A DNA stretch of 64,000 nt from Mycobacterium sp. ITM-2016-00316 (GCF_002968335.2 NZ_CP134398.1:1302001-1366000), one strand, 5' to 3'; positions 16,181-27,087 are shown, counted from the first letter of the stretch. Program-made: numbers and translations. The notes: generated from the sequence alone by a model not told the origin.

Positions 16181-16929
16181 GTTCGGAATACGCCGACGTC
16201 ATCGAGATGTTCCGCGAGCTCCGCGAACTCCCCGATGGCTCAGCACAATTCGCGCGCCAACGCGAGCGGATAGTCCATCGCTGCCTTCCCCTGGCAGATC
16301 ACATTGCGCGCCGGTTCGAGGGCCGCGGTGAAGCCCGCGACGACCTGGTGCAGGTGGCCCGCGTCGGATTGGTCAACGCCGTCAACCGCTTCGACGTCGA
16401 CGCCGGATCGGACTTCGCCTCCTACGCCGTGCCGACGATCATGGGCGAGGTGCGCAGGCATTTCCGTGACAACGGCTGGTCGGTGAAGGTGCCACGCAGG
16501 CTCAAGGAGCTGCACCTGCGGTTGGGGGCGGCCACCGCGGAGTTGTCGCAGCGGTTGGGTCACGCGCCGACCCCTACCGAACTCGCTGCCGAGCTCGGGA
16601 TGGATCGCCAAGAGGTGGTCGAAGGACTGATCGCCGGTAGCTCGTACAACACGCTGTCCATCGACAGCGGTGGTTCGGGTGACGACGAGGCGCCGGCGAT
16701 CGCCGACACGCTCGGGTCTTCGGACGACGCGCTGGATCAGATCGAGAACCGGGAAGCGTTGCGGCCACTGCTGGCCACATTGCCCGAGCGCGAGCGCACG
16801 GTGCTGATCCTGAGGTTCTTCGAGTCGATGACGCAGTCACAGATCGCCGAGCGTGTCGGCATCTCACAGATGCATGTGTCGCGGCTGTTGGCGAAATCCC
16901 TGGCGCGCCTGCGCGACGAGCTGCAGTAG
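16177..16929 (+). CDS. sigF: RNA polymerase sigma factor SigF
   Basis: A 250-residue group 3 sigma factor of the SigB/SigF stress-sporulation type. Region 2 is visible as HRCLPLADHIARRFEGRGEA, DLVQVARVGLVNAVNRFD and FASYAVPTIMGEVRRHFRD. Region 3 follows, and region 4 contains LPERERTVLILRFFESMTQS with the recognition helix around GISQMHVSRLLAKSLARLR. GTG 16177 overlaps the rsbW stop. It is expected to recognise the GTTT/GGGTAT-type promoters found around it. Confidence 0.97.
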   Translation: MSSEYADVIEMFRELRELPDGSAQFARQRERIVHRCLPLADHIARRFEGRGEARDDLVQVARVGLVNAVNRFDVDAGSDFASYAVPTIMGEVRRHFRDNGWSVKVPRRLKELHLRLGAATAELSQRLGHAPTPTELAAELGMDRQEVVEGLIAGSSYNTLSIDSGGSGDDEAPAIADTLGSSDDALDQIENREALRPLLATLPERERTVLILRFFESMTQSQIAERVGISQMHVSRLLAKSLARLRDELQ

Positions 16930-16930
16930 C

Positions 16931-17302
16931 TCAGCCCGCGCGTCGCAGTTCGTCGAGCGCGTGGTCGGGATCGCAGATCTGCAACATCCGGTCCACGGGT
17001 GCGCTGGTCAGCAGATTCCATTGCACGTTCTGTCCTGCGGCTTGCACACTCACTTTGTGAACTGCCGAAAATGCTTCGGCCGCAAAGAATGTCACGCCGC
17101 TGAGGTCGAGCACCAGTTTGTCGGCGTTGCGCAGGCTTAGCTGGACGTATTCACTGAACTGCGTGGTGTTGGCCGCGTCGAGTTCACCTTCGACGGTGAT
17201 CACGACGGTCGACGGCGGTAACGCCTGCGTGGTGTAGCTCGCCCGATCGCGGGTGAGGTGCTGCGTGGCGGCGACTTGCGCGGCGCCGGTGAGGTGAGAC
17301 AT
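16931..17302 (-). CDS. STAS-domain protein lacking the phosphorylatable serine
   Basis: A 123-residue anti-sigma-factor-antagonist-like protein. The STAS core is present (TVVITVEGELDAANTTQF and KLVLDLSGVTFFAAEAF). At the position where SpoIIAA/RsbV proteins carry DSSG, with the Ser phosphorylated by the anti-sigma kinase, this protein has AAEA (residues 74-77). It therefore cannot be switched off by the usual phosphorylation. It is convergent with sigF, with a single base between the stops, and has GGAG seven bases before its ATG. An interaction with RsbW is plausible but not shown. Confidence 0.85.
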   Translation of the reverse strand: MSHLTGAAQVAATQHLTRDRASYTTQALPPSTVVITVEGELDAANTTQFSEYVQLSLRNADKLVLDLSGVTFFAAEAFSAVHKVSVQAAGQNVQWNLLTSAPVDRMLQICDPDHALDELRRAG

Positions 17303-17615
17303 TTGCGGACTCCATCAGTCGGGTGCACGGGGGAGTGAACCTGTATGTGCTGGGACGCGTCCGCGGATTCGGGGTTGGAGAGGAATCGGCCCCATGTGCT
17401 TGAGGCGTGTCGTGCGAGACTCTCGCAGGCCCGTAAGGTGCGATGACGCGTGCGGCCGGCTGTGAACTCAACCTGGTAACGACCCTACGCCACATGATCA
17501 CGTCGAACAATCGCCTTACCGGACTCTCATCAAAGGCGCATGCTGCCCGCCATCGTTGACGCGGACATCATTCCCCGGGTGCTGAGTCGGACACCCAGGG
17601 GGTCACACTGATGAC
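17303..17615. other. 313-base divergent intergenic region
   Basis: This separates the leftward STAS gene from the rightward MobA-like gene. I found no open frame with coding character, no convincing SigF motif and no strong dyad. TTGACG at about 17550 could be part of a promoter for the MobA-like gene, but no matching -10 is clear. Confidence 0.5.
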
Positions 17616-18179
17616 ATGTCGACTGACGTCCGCGCCGCCGGCGTGCTGTTGGCCGCCGGTGCCGGCACCCGCTTTGGAATGCCGAAAGTGCTTGCTGTCA
17701 AGGGTGATTGGTTGAGGCGCGCGGTTTCGGCGCTGGCTGACGGTGGCTGTGACGACGTGCTGGTGGTGTTGGGCGCTGCCGGTGTGGATGCGGTGGAGCT
17801 GCCCGCCCGGGCCCGCACGGTGCACGCCGCCGACTGGGCCGACGGTTTGTCGGCGTCATTGCGGGCCGGTCTGCAGGCCGCCGATGCGGCTCATGCCGTC
17901 CTACATCTCGTGGATACCCCCGATGTCGGGGCCGATGTGGTGGCCAGGGTGCTGGAGGCGGCGCGCTCGGCGCCGTCCGGGCTGGCCCGAGCGGTCTATG
18001 CCGGCCGTCCGGGGCATCCCGTCGTCATCGCGCGCCGGCACTGGCCGGAATTGCTCACCGGACTGAGCGGTGATGTGGGAGCCGGGCCGTTCCTGCGCGC
18101 CCGGGCCGACGTTGTCACCGTCGAATGTGGTGATCTGGCCGGCGGCGCCGATATCGACGAGCCACCGGAGCGCTCCTGA
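17616..18179 (+). CDS. MobA-like NTP transferase (molybdenum cofactor nucleotidyltransferase type)
   Basis: A 187-residue nucleotidyltransferase with the family signature LLAAGAGTRFGMPKVLA at the N-terminus and a metal-binding loop HLVDTPDVGADVV. This matches the CTP/GTP:molybdopterin transferases (MocA/MobA-like group). It ends convergent to, and two bases from, the following leftward gene. No other molybdenum cofactor or xanthine-dehydrogenase-type gene is in the window. It might instead modify another phosphorylated substrate. Confidence 0.85.
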   Translation: MSTDVRAAGVLLAAGAGTRFGMPKVLAVKGDWLRRAVSALADGGCDDVLVVLGAAGVDAVELPARARTVHAADWADGLSASLRAGLQAADAAHAVLHLVDTPDVGADVVARVLEAARSAPSGLARAVYAGRPGHPVVIARRHWPELLTGLSGDVGAGPFLRARADVVTVECGDLAGGADIDEPPERS

Positions 18180-18180
18180 G

Positions 18181-18513
18181 TCAGGTGTGCACCGTCAGGC
18201 CCAGCGCGGCCGACGCGTAGCGCCGCACGGTGTCCTCGGACATCGCGGCGGCGTCCTCGAAGCCCGGCCGTGCCCTGCTGGCCATGAACCCCGTCTCGCG
18301 GTCCAGGGTGACCTCGGCCAGCAGTTCACCGGTGCTCGGCTCGCACACCGCCCAGGTGTAGCGGGTGTCGGACTCCCAGCCGTCGGCGGCCTCATCGATG
18401 TAATCGAGGTCGGTCTCGCCGAGGTCGGCCAGGGCCGGGCGGTCATCGACGCGATCGTCGTAGCGCAGTCCCCGCAGGTACCACTGCCCGTTGTTGATTT
18501 CGACAGGTTCCAT
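18181..18513 (-). CDS. conserved hypothetical protein, possibly an N-acetyltransferase fragment
   Basis: A 110-residue acidic protein. WYLRGLRYDDRVDDRPAL and TRYTWAVCEPSTGELLAEV are reminiscent of the N-terminal strands of GNAT acetyltransferases, but no acetyl-CoA P-loop follows. It is either a truncated GNAT or a separate small family. ATG 18513 is chosen because the eight residues upstream look non-conserved. A long perfect inverted repeat lies directly upstream (18532-18578). Confidence 0.6.
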   Translation of the reverse strand: MEPVEINNGQWYLRGLRYDDRVDDRPALADLGETDLDYIDEAADGWESDTRYTWAVCEPSTGELLAEVTLDRETGFMASRARPGFEDAAAMSEDTVRRYASAALGLTVHT

Positions 18514-18531
18514 GGCGTCAGCCCGACGAAC

Positions 18532-18578
18532 GGCCACTTATCGCACGGAGGTCTCCACACAACATGCGATAAGTGGCC
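18532..18578. repeat. perfect 14-base inverted repeat
   Basis: GGCCACTTATCGCA (18532-18545) and TGCGATAAGTGGCC (18565-18578) are exact reverse complements across a 19-base spacer. The element lies between the accA3 stop and the start of the next leftward gene. It could be the accA3 terminator or an operator. The AT-containing arms are unusual for this genome. Confidence 0.7.
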
Positions 18579-18592
18579 ACTCGGGAAAGGGT

Positions 18593-20425
<1,833 letters not shown>

Positions 20426-20430
20426 TTAAG

Positions 20431-20459
20431 AATGTATCGGGCGAAGTTTAAGTGTCCAA
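20431..20459 (-). promoter_or_regulatory. SigA-type promoter for accA3
   Basis: On the minus strand TTGGAC (20459-20454), a 17-base spacer and TACATT (20436-20431) form a good housekeeping promoter. It lies about 40 bases before the accA3 start. Confidence 0.45.
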
Positions 20460-20603
20460 TTCCGGGGTGGCGAGTCGGACCCCCGAATTTCGGGCGAGTT
20501 ACCGTCGCCCTTCCGGTAAGGCGTGTTTGTTACTGGCCGGTACGTGTGACGTGCTCGGTAGCTGCGCTGCGGTAATGCCGGCGAAGGCGCCCTCAGAGTA
20601 GAA

Positions 20604-20633
20604 CGGCGGCACCCCGGTTCGGGGGCGCCGCCG
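20604..20633. terminator. GC hairpin terminator upstream of the AlkP-like gene stop
   Basis: CGGCGGC-A-CCCCG and GGGGG-C-GCCGCCG fold across a GTTC loop, just past the stop of the leftward phosphatase-like gene. No T-tract. Confidence 0.55.
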
Positions 20634-20659
20634 CGTATTGACAGTTGTCGAGTTCGTTC

Positions 20660-22093
20660 TCAGCCGAACAGGGTGGGGATGCCCTTCATCGACGGTGGCG
20701 GCTCCACGCCGAGGGCATTGGCCAACAGCGACGGCGCCACATCGAGGATGTCGACCTCCTTGCGCGACGGATCCGCGGTGACGCCGGCGCCCGCGGCCAG
20801 CAGGATGCCCTCCGGGATGTGGTAGCCGGTGTTCACCCCGCCGATCCGGGAATGCACGCTCAGGCCCAGATCGGTCGCCGGGACGCTCACGTCGGCATCG
20901 GCGCCGGACGGCCGAATGGTCACCGTCGTGGTGTCCTCGCCGGGGACTGTGTAGTCGATACCGAAGGTGACGGTCTTGCCCTCCACGCGCAACCGGGCGA
21001 ACAGTCGCTCGGTGCCGTTCACCAGGACCGACTCCAGCGGCGCCACGGCGTCGGCGGCGTCGGACTCGGATTCGAAGACCAGCGAGAGCATCGGGTACAT
21101 GGCCAGGGCGACCTCGGCGGGCTTGAGACCCAGCTTGGCCACCAGCTTGGTGTGGTCGTCGAGGACGAACCGGCCGCCGTCGAGCTTGGGCACCTCAACC
21201 GGGCCCTGGCCCATACTGGCCGACATCACCAGCATCGACTGCGGATGCTTGGCCAGGTATTTGCGGATGCGCCCGATCTGGCGGTCGGTGATGTCCATGG
21301 CGGCGACGATGAAGCTGCCGTACACCTCGTCGGCGTCGTACTCGTACTTCTCGGTATAGCCGGGCATGCCGTCACCCCAGAACCGGTGCATCATGCCGGC
21401 CACGTGGTTGGTGAAGAAGACGCTCAGGCGCGGGTTGTTCTTACGGTGCTGGCGCCAGTACAGGTCGAAGCTCAACGGGGCCTGCATCGCCGATCGGAAA
21501 GCCTTGTAGCGCGGGTCGATCCGCTCCTTGACCAGATGGGTGGCCAGGGTGGCGGTGGCCCGCGGGGTCAGCCCGAGCCGCACCAGGTCGACCGCGGTAC
21601 CGGCCAGTGCCTTGGGGCTCAGTGCGGAGTCCGGTGAGAACCCGTTCTCGCCGGTCATCGCGAGGTTGAACGCTTGGAAGCGTTCCAGCGCGGGCGGGTA
21701 GGTCTTGGCGTCGGAGCTGAAGGTGTCGGGCACATAGAAGCCGCCGTGCTTGAACGGGCGGGCGGGCCAGCTCTGCATCGGGCCGAACAACCCGACGGAC
21801 AGCCCGGCCTTCTCGGCCACATCCCAGATCGGCTCGCCGCGGAACGTCGAGGGATCCTGGCCCAGGTCGAACGAGTTGTGTTCGTAGGAGGAGGTGTGCA
21901 GCGTCGGCCAGGTGCGCCACGGCTGCAGACCCTGCAGCTCTTCGCGGTCCTCGTGCACGGTGGTCAGCGACTGACCCTCGGCCAGCAGCGCGGCGATGTG
22001 CGACTCGGGACGGTTCTTGACGTAGATGTCGACGACATCCCACGGGACTTCGTTGAGCTCATAGAGAATGACGTCTCTGGCCTGCCGGTTCAT
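20660..22093 (-). CDS. alkaline phosphatase superfamily hydrolase (phosphodiesterase-like)
   Basis: A 477-residue protein of the alkaline-phosphatase/nucleotide-pyrophosphatase fold. The N-terminal metal-site strand is VILYELNEVPWDVVD, a probable nucleophile region is PWRTWPTLHTSSYEHNSFD, and His/Asp metal ligands lie around TNHVAGMMHRFWGD. It ends in a domain close to LDVAPSLLANALGV. I see no signal peptide, so it may act in the cytosol or be tethered otherwise. The substrate is unknown; sugar- or lipid-linked phosphoesters are possible. ATG 22093 has AAAGGGG upstream. Confidence 0.75.
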   Translation of the reverse strand: MNRQARDVILYELNEVPWDVVDIYVKNRPESHIAALLAEGQSLTTVHEDREELQGLQPWRTWPTLHTSSYEHNSFDLGQDPSTFRGEPIWDVAEKAGLSVGLFGPMQSWPARPFKHGGFYVPDTFSSDAKTYPPALERFQAFNLAMTGENGFSPDSALSPKALAGTAVDLVRLGLTPRATATLATHLVKERIDPRYKAFRSAMQAPLSFDLYWRQHRKNNPRLSVFFTNHVAGMMHRFWGDGMPGYTEKYEYDADEVYGSFIVAAMDITDRQIGRIRKYLAKHPQSMLVMSASMGQGPVEVPKLDGGRFVLDDHTKLVAKLGLKPAEVALAMYPMLSLVFESESDAADAVAPLESVLVNGTERLFARLRVEGKTVTFGIDYTVPGEDTTTVTIRPSGADADVSVPATDLGLSVHSRIGGVNTGYHIPEGILLAAGAGVTADPSRKEVDILDVAPSLLANALGVEPPPSMKGIPTLFG

Positions 22094-22307
22094 CGAGCCG
22101 GGCCCCTTTCCTATCGTCCTGTGCGCTGGCCCCCGCCCCAACACCGCGGCATCCCAGCCGGGCGGGCGTGCGGACCGCTCGCTGGCTAGTTAGCTGGCTA
22201 TGGGCCATTCTGGCACGGATCGGCGGGAATTGCCGTGGTCGGCAATATTGACACCGGCGACAACGGTGATCGCGCTCACAGTCCGGAAAGGCCCGGCCGG
22301 GGCGGTG

Positions 22308-22724
22308 TCAGTGCGCGCGCAGCCGGCGCTTGATCCGGGCCAGCATGGCCGACATCCCGCGCAGCCGAAGCGGGCTGATCAAAGCCGCAAGTCCGAGGTC
22401 GGCGTAGAAATCGTCGGGAACCGCCAGGATGTCGGCGGCGGACTGCCCGTCCAGGCCGGCGGCCAGGATCGACGCGAAACCTCGTGTCGTCGGTGCCTCG
22501 GCGGGAGCGCTGAAGAACAGTCGCACATGGTCGGGGTCGGTCGCGTCGACGTCCAGGAACAGTGGCGACTGACACTCGGGGACCGGTTCCATGGCGGCCT
22601 CCTCCAGGTGCGGCGGCAGCTCCGGGAGATCATTGGCGAACTCGAGCAGAAGCTGCAGCTTGTCCTGCCCGGTGACCTCCTGGAACTCCCCGACGACCTC
22701 GGCGAGCGCCTCGGGCATGGTCAT
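22308..22724 (-). CDS. SufE-like Fe-S assembly / sulfur acceptor protein
   Basis: A 138-residue SufE-fold protein ([15 protein letters not shown], then the conserved [12 protein letters not shown] with the sulfur-accepting Cys, and [15 protein letters not shown]). SufE proteins take persulfide sulfur and stimulate a cysteine desulfurase. ATG 22724 overlaps the sseA stop by four bases, so it is made together with the rhodanese, as in M. tuberculosis (Rv3284 next to sseA). Confidence 0.88.
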   Translation of the reverse strand: MTMPEALAEVVGEFQEVTGQDKLQLLLEFANDLPELPPHLEEAAMEPVPECQSPLFLDVDATDPDHVRLFFSAPAEAPTTRGFASILAAGLDGQSAADILAVPDDFYADLGLAALISPLRLRGMSAMLARIKRRLRAH

Positions 22725-23617
22725 GTGGCGGCGGGCGCCGATCCGGGCTCGTCACCGACGGCGACCGGGACCCGCACGGCGTTGCCCCACTCGGTCCAGG
22801 ATCCGTCGTAGTTGCGCACATTCGGCAGGCCCAGCAGATGGGTCAGTACGAACCAGGTGTGGCTGGACCGTTCGCCGATGCGGCAGTAGACGATCGTCTT
22901 GTCCTCGGCGGTGAGATGTCCGTACAAGGCGTCGAGGTCGGCGCGGCTGCGGAAGCGTCCGCTGTCCTCGGCGGCCTTGGCCCACGGGATCGACACCGCG
23001 GTCGGGATGTGGCCGCCCCGCAGCGCGCCTTCCTCGGGATAGTCGGGCATGTGGGTGCGCTCGCCGGTGTACTCCTGCGGGGAGCGCACATCGATCAGCG
23101 GTTCCTGCCCGAGCACGCCGAGCACGTCCTCGCGGAAGGCCCGGATGGCGGCGTCATCGCGTTCGACGACCGGGTAGCCGCTGCTCGGCTTGTTCGGCAC
23201 GTCCAGGGTGGTGTCGCGGCTGTTGGACACCCACAGATCGCGCCCGCCGTCGAGCAGGCGGACATCGGGATGGCCGAACAGGGTGAACACCCACAGCGCG
23301 TAGGCGGCCCACCAGTTGCTCTTGTCGCCGTAGATGACCACCGTGTCATCGCGCGAGATGCCCTTACGGTCCATCAGTTCCGCGAACTGCGCGCCGTCGA
23401 TGTAGTCGCGGACGCACGCGTCGTTGAGGTCGGTGTGCCAGTCGATCTTCACCGCTCCCGGGATGTGGCCGGTGTCGTAGAGCAGGACGTCTTCATCGGA
23501 CTCCACGATGGACAGCCCGGGCCGCCCGAGATTGGCCGACAGCCAATCCGCGGTGACCAAACGTTCGGGGTGCGCATAAGCGGCGAGGGCGGGGTCTGGA
23601 TCGGCAGGCAGCGACAC
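22721..23617 (-). CDS. sseA: SseA, thiosulfate/3-mercaptopyruvate sulfurtransferase (tandem rhodanese)
   Basis: A 298-residue protein with two rhodanese domains. The second has the catalytic loop [14 protein letters not shown] with the persulfide Cys, and the first is the inactive regulatory copy. It transfers sulfane sulfur, possibly directly to the co-expressed SufE-like protein. GTG 23617 is chosen because it gives the usual short N-terminus ahead of [16 protein letters not shown]. The nearby ATG is in another frame. Confidence 0.93.
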   Translation of the reverse strand: MSLPADPDPALAAYAHPERLVTADWLSANLGRPGLSIVESDEDVLLYDTGHIPGAVKIDWHTDLNDACVRDYIDGAQFAELMDRKGISRDDTVVIYGDKSNWWAAYALWVFTLFGHPDVRLLDGGRDLWVSNSRDTTLDVPNKPSSGYPVVERDDAAIRAFREDVLGVLGQEPLIDVRSPQEYTGERTHMPDYPEEGALRGGHIPTAVSIPWAKAAEDSGRFRSRADLDALYGHLTAEDKTIVYCRIGERSSHTWFVLTHLLGLPNVRNYDGSWTEWGNAVRVPVAVGDEPGSAPAAT

Positions 23618-23651
23618 CCCATGAGCGTACCCATGGGCGGTGACGCAGCGC

Positions 23652-24194
23652 TCACACCGGCAGGCAGTCCGCCGCGGGGGTGAGCTGGGCGCGCATGTTG
23701 CGCCGCATCATGTGCTGGGCCGCCTCGCCGAGGTCCGCGTCGATGTGTGCCACCGCGTCGGGCGGCACCACCACCTCGTAGTGCCGTATGTAGGCATCGA
23801 GGGCGGTGTAGAGCACGCACTGTTCGGTGACCTGGCCGGTGAGCACCAGGCGGTCCGGTTTCATCTGCTGCAGCAGATAGTCCAGCTGGGTGGCGTAGAA
23901 GGCGCTGTGCCGGACCTTGGTGAGCCGCAGGCAATCCGGCGTCGGCAGCAGGGGTTCCACCAGGTCGGGCCGGGCGCCGTCGAGTGCCGCGCGCACGATG
24001 TCATCCCAGTCTCCGGTGAAGTCGCCGTAGTTGTCGTTGACGTAGACGACGTCGACGTCATCGCGGGCACGCCCGCGCCGGATCAGGTCGGCCAGTGGGT
24101 CGACGATGCCGGCGGCGCTGTTCATCAGCAACTCGGCATCGGGGTGCCGGTAGGCGTTGAGCATGTCGATGACGAGCACGGCGGTGTGGGCCAT
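23652..24194 (-). CDS. isochorismatase-family cysteine hydrolase
   Basis: A 180-residue alpha/beta hydrolase of the isochorismatase/nicotinamidase fold. The triad is visible as Asp in [14 protein letters not shown], Lys in [13 protein letters not shown] and Cys in [17 protein letters not shown]. The usual cis-peptide precedes the Cys. Members hydrolyse amides such as nicotinamide, maleamate or N-carbamoyl compounds, and the substrate is not evident. It is 34 bases upstream of sseA on the same strand and could be co-transcribed. Its nearness to a catabolic block with maleate-isomerase-like enzymes is suggestive only. Confidence 0.85.
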   Translation of the reverse strand: MAHTAVLVIDMLNAYRHPDAELLMNSAAGIVDPLADLIRRGRARDDVDVVYVNDNYGDFTGDWDDIVRAALDGARPDLVEPLLPTPDCLRLTKVRHSAFYATQLDYLLQQMKPDRLVLTGQVTEQCVLYTALDAYIRHYEVVVPPDAVAHIDADLGEAAQHMMRRNMRAQLTPAADCLPV

Positions 24195-24266
24195 GCCGTG
24201 GGGTTACCCCCGGGTCGCCGTTTCGATGCACGCGGTTGACGGCCGGCGATACGGCACGACATTCGC

Positions 24267-24291
24267 GTTTCGATCTTGATCCGGTGGGTAC
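24267..24291 (+). promoter_or_regulatory. isolated SigF-like motif GTTT-N15-GGGTAC
   Basis: GTTT (24267-24270) and GGGTAC (24286-24291) match the SigF pattern, 143 bases upstream of the MFS transporter ATG. No other member of the catabolic block has one, so it may be a chance match. Confidence 0.25.
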
Positions 24292-24433
24292 GCGACTGTG
24301 GTGGATGGCGTCGGGTCCGGAGGTGCGCCGGAATGAACAACGACCTCACAGCTGGCCCTTGCCGGCTCCATGTCCGCGGCTACAACCCCGAGCAAGACGC
24401 CCGATTCCCGTCCCTGAAACGAGGAGACTCCGA

Positions 24434-25816
24434 ATGAGCAGCTCCGATCACGTGCCGGCACCGAGCGCAGCGGGCGAGCCGTCGCCCGCTGTCCTGAAGA
24501 AGGCCATCGCGGCGTCGGCCATCGGCAATGCCACCGAGTGGTTCGACTACGGCCTCTACGCCTACGGCGTCACCTACATCTCCGCGGCGATCTTCCCCGG
24601 CGACACCGAGAGCGCCACGCTGCTGGCGTTGATGACGTTCGCGGTGTCGTTTCTGGTGCGCCCGTTGGGTGGGTTCGTCTGGGGCCCGCTCGGTGACAAG
24701 CTCGGGCGCCGGCAGATCCTGGCGATCACCATCGTGCTGATGGCCAGCGCCACCTTCTGCGTCGGGCTGGTGCCGACCTACGACGCGATCGGGTTCTGGG
24801 CGCCGGTGCTGATGGTGCTGCTGCGGATGATCCAGGGCTTTTCCACCGGCGGTGAGTATGGCGGAGCGGCGACGTTCATGGCCGAGTACGCGCCGCCTCG
24901 GCGCCGTGGTTTCATGGGCAGCTTCCTCGAATTCGGTACGCTGGCCGGTTTTTCCGCGGGCGCACTGATGATGCTCGGATTCTCGCTGGTACTCGGTGAA
25001 GAGCAGATGAGCAGTTGGGGTTGGCGGGTCCCGTTCCTGATCGCGGCTCCGCTCGGGCTGATCGGGATCTACCTGAGGATGAAGCTCGAGGACACGCCGG
25101 TGTTCAGGGAACTGGAGGATCAGGGCAAGGAAGAGGAGAGCGTCGGGGCGGCGTTCAAGGATCTGCTCACCCGCTACTGGGCGCCGATCCTGAAGCTGGG
25201 CGGCCTGGTCGTGGCGCTCAACGTGGTGAACTACACGCTGCTGAGTTACATGCCGACCTATCTGGAGCAGGCGATCGGGCTGTCCACCGATATGGCGCTG
25301 GTGGTGCCGATCATCGGCATGCTGGCCATGATGGTGTTCGTCCCGTTCGCGGGGCATCTGTCCGACCGGGTCGGCCGCAAGCCGCTGTGGTGGGTGTCGT
25401 TGGGCGGTCTGTTCATCGCCGTGGTGCCGATGTTCATGCTGATGTCCACCGGCCCGCTGGGGGCACTGATCGGCTTCGCGGTGCTCGGCCTGCTGTATGT
25501 GCCTCAGCTGGCGACGATCTCGGCGATGTTCCCGGCGATGTTCCCGACCCAGGTGCGCTTCGCGGGCTTCGCGATCGCCTACAACGTGTCGACGTCGATC
25601 TTCGGTGGCACCGCGCCGGCGCTCAACGAGTGGCTGATCGGTGAGACCGGCAACAACCTGTGGCCGGCGTTCTACATGATGGCCGCGGTGGCTGTCGGCG
25701 CCATCGCGCTGAGCAGGGTTCCCGAGACCACCCGCTGCCCGATGAACGGCACCGAGATCCCCGGAACGGCCGAGGCGCCACCGCAGCTGGAGTACGCAGG
25801 GGCCGACAGCCGCTAG
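24434..25816 (+). CDS. MFS transporter, metabolite:H+ symporter (ProP/MHS) type
   Basis: A 460-residue, 12-helix transporter. The MHS-group hallmarks are present: AIGNATEWFDYGLYAYGV in helix 1, WGPLGDKLGRRQILA in loop 2-3, GFSTGGEYGGAATFMAEYAP in helix 4, and GHLSDRVGRKPLWW in loop 8-9. Relatives import small carboxylates or zwitterions (citrate, proline/betaine, 2-oxoglutarate). GAGGAG precedes ATG 24434. It ends overlapping by four bases with the convergent aminotransferase gene. It probably imports the substrate of the adjacent catabolic genes. Confidence 0.9.
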   Translation: MSSSDHVPAPSAAGEPSPAVLKKAIAASAIGNATEWFDYGLYAYGVTYISAAIFPGDTESATLLALMTFAVSFLVRPLGGFVWGPLGDKLGRRQILAITIVLMASATFCVGLVPTYDAIGFWAPVLMVLLRMIQGFSTGGEYGGAATFMAEYAPPRRRGFMGSFLEFGTLAGFSAGALMMLGFSLVLGEEQMSSWGWRVPFLIAAPLGLIGIYLRMKLEDTPVFRELEDQGKEEESVGAAFKDLLTRYWAPILKLGGLVVALNVVNYTLLSYMPTYLEQAIGLSTDMALVVPIIGMLAMMVFVPFAGHLSDRVGRKPLWWVSLGGLFIAVVPMFMLMSTGPLGALIGFAVLGLLYVPQLATISAMFPAMFPTQVRFAGFAIAYNVSTSIFGGTAPALNEWLIGETGNNLWPAFYMMAAVAVGAIALSRVPETTRCPMNGTEIPGTAEAPPQLEYAGADSR

Positions 25817-27063
25817 ACCACGGCGCTGACCGCGTCGGCCCAGATGCCGACCGCCTCGTCGACCTGGTCGGCGTCGACCACCAGTGCCGGGATGAACCGC
25901 ACCACCTGACCCCAGGCTCCGCAGGTCAGCAGCAGGAGGCCGCGCCGTGCGGCCTCCTGCTGTGCCGCGGAGGCGATCGCGGGATCGGGTTTGCCTGCGG
26001 CGTCGCGGAATTCGTTGCCCAGCATCAGGCCAAGGCCGCGCACATCGGTGATCGCCTCGTGCTTGTCGGCGACCAGTTGCAGTCCGTCGCGGAGCTGGCT
26101 GCCGCGTTCGGCGGCGTTGGCGACCAGGTCCTCGTCGCGGATCACGTCCAGCGTGGCGACGGCCGCCGCGCACGCGACGGCGTTCGCGCCGTAGGTGCCG
26201 CCCTGCGAACCGGGCCAGGCCTGGCCCATCAGCTCCTCCGGGGCCGCGATCACCGACAGCGGAAAACCCGACGCCAATCCCTTGGCGGTGATCAGAATAT
26301 CCAGCCGGGCCCCGAAATGGTCTCCACCCCAAAACTTTCCGGTTCGCCCGAAACCGGTCTGCACCTCGTCGACGATCAGCAGGATGCCGTGCTCGTCGGC
26401 CCGCCGGCGTAGCCCGGCAAAGAAGCGTTCGTTCGCCGGCACATAGCCGCCTTCGCCCAGCACCGGTTCGACGATGAACGCCGCGGTGTCGGCGGGCGAG
26501 GACATCGTCTGCAACAGGTAATCCAGTTGGGACAGCGCGAAGTCGGTGGTCTGCTCGGCGGGCCAGCCGAAGTGGGTGGGGTCCGGGAACGGCGCGATGT
26601 GGACACCGGCCATCAGCGGTGAGAAGCCGGACCGGAATTTGGTGCCCGACGTGGTCAGCGATGCCGCGGCCACCGTCCGGCCGTGGAAGCCGCCGTGGAA
26701 GGCGATGATGTTGGGGCGGCCGGTGCTCTGGCGGGCGAGTCGCAGCGCTGCCTCGACGGCTTCGCTGCCGGAGTTCGCGAAGAACACCCGGTCCAGTCCC
26801 GCGGGCAGCACCTCGCCGAGGCGCTCGACGAGGGTGAGCAGCGGTCGGTGCATGACGGTGGTGTACTGCGCGTGGATCAGCGTGCCGACCTGTCGCTGCG
26901 CGGCCTCGACGACGCGTGGGTGGCAGTGCCCGGTGCTCGTGACGCCGATTCCGGCGGTGAAGTCCAGATAGCGGCGGTCGGCCTCGTCGTAGACCACCGC
27001 ACCTTCACCGCGGGCGGCCAGCACGCCGGTAGCTTGCTTGAGGACGGGAGAAAGCGCGGTCAC
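25813..27063 (-). CDS. class III aminotransferase (4-aminobutyrate / omega-amino acid type)
   Basis: A 416-residue PLP enzyme of the GabT/ArgD/omega-transaminase group. Visible features are FTAGIGVTSTGHCHPRV, FFANSGSEAVEAALRLAR, FHGGFHGRTVAAASLT, IVDEVQTGFGRTGKFW and the PLP lysine in LITAKGLASGFPLS. GTG 27063 has AAGGAG six bases upstream. It is divergent from the semialdehyde dehydrogenase, with the shared operator between them. Together they could turn an omega-amino acid into a dicarboxylate. GABA is the default guess, but the neighbours suggest a different substrate. Confidence 0.9.
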   Translation of the reverse strand: MTALSPVLKQATGVLAARGEGAVVYDEADRRYLDFTAGIGVTSTGHCHPRVVEAAQRQVGTLIHAQYTTVMHRPLLTLVERLGEVLPAGLDRVFFANSGSEAVEAALRLARQSTGRPNIIAFHGGFHGRTVAAASLTTSGTKFRSGFSPLMAGVHIAPFPDPTHFGWPAEQTTDFALSQLDYLLQTMSSPADTAAFIVEPVLGEGGYVPANERFFAGLRRRADEHGILLIVDEVQTGFGRTGKFWGGDHFGARLDILITAKGLASGFPLSVIAAPEELMGQAWPGSQGGTYGANAVACAAAVATLDVIRDEDLVANAAERGSQLRDGLQLVADKHEAITDVRGLGLMLGNEFRDAAGKPDPAIASAAQQEAARRGLLLLTCGAWGQVVRFIPALVVDADQVDEAVGIWADAVSAVV

Positions 27064-27087
27064 GTCAGCTCCTTGATTGTCGACGGG

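Noticed and set aside
24380..26332. 650-codon leftward frame across the MFS and aminotransferase genes
   Set aside because: It overlaps two well-supported genes and is His/Arg/Gln-rich shadow sequence.
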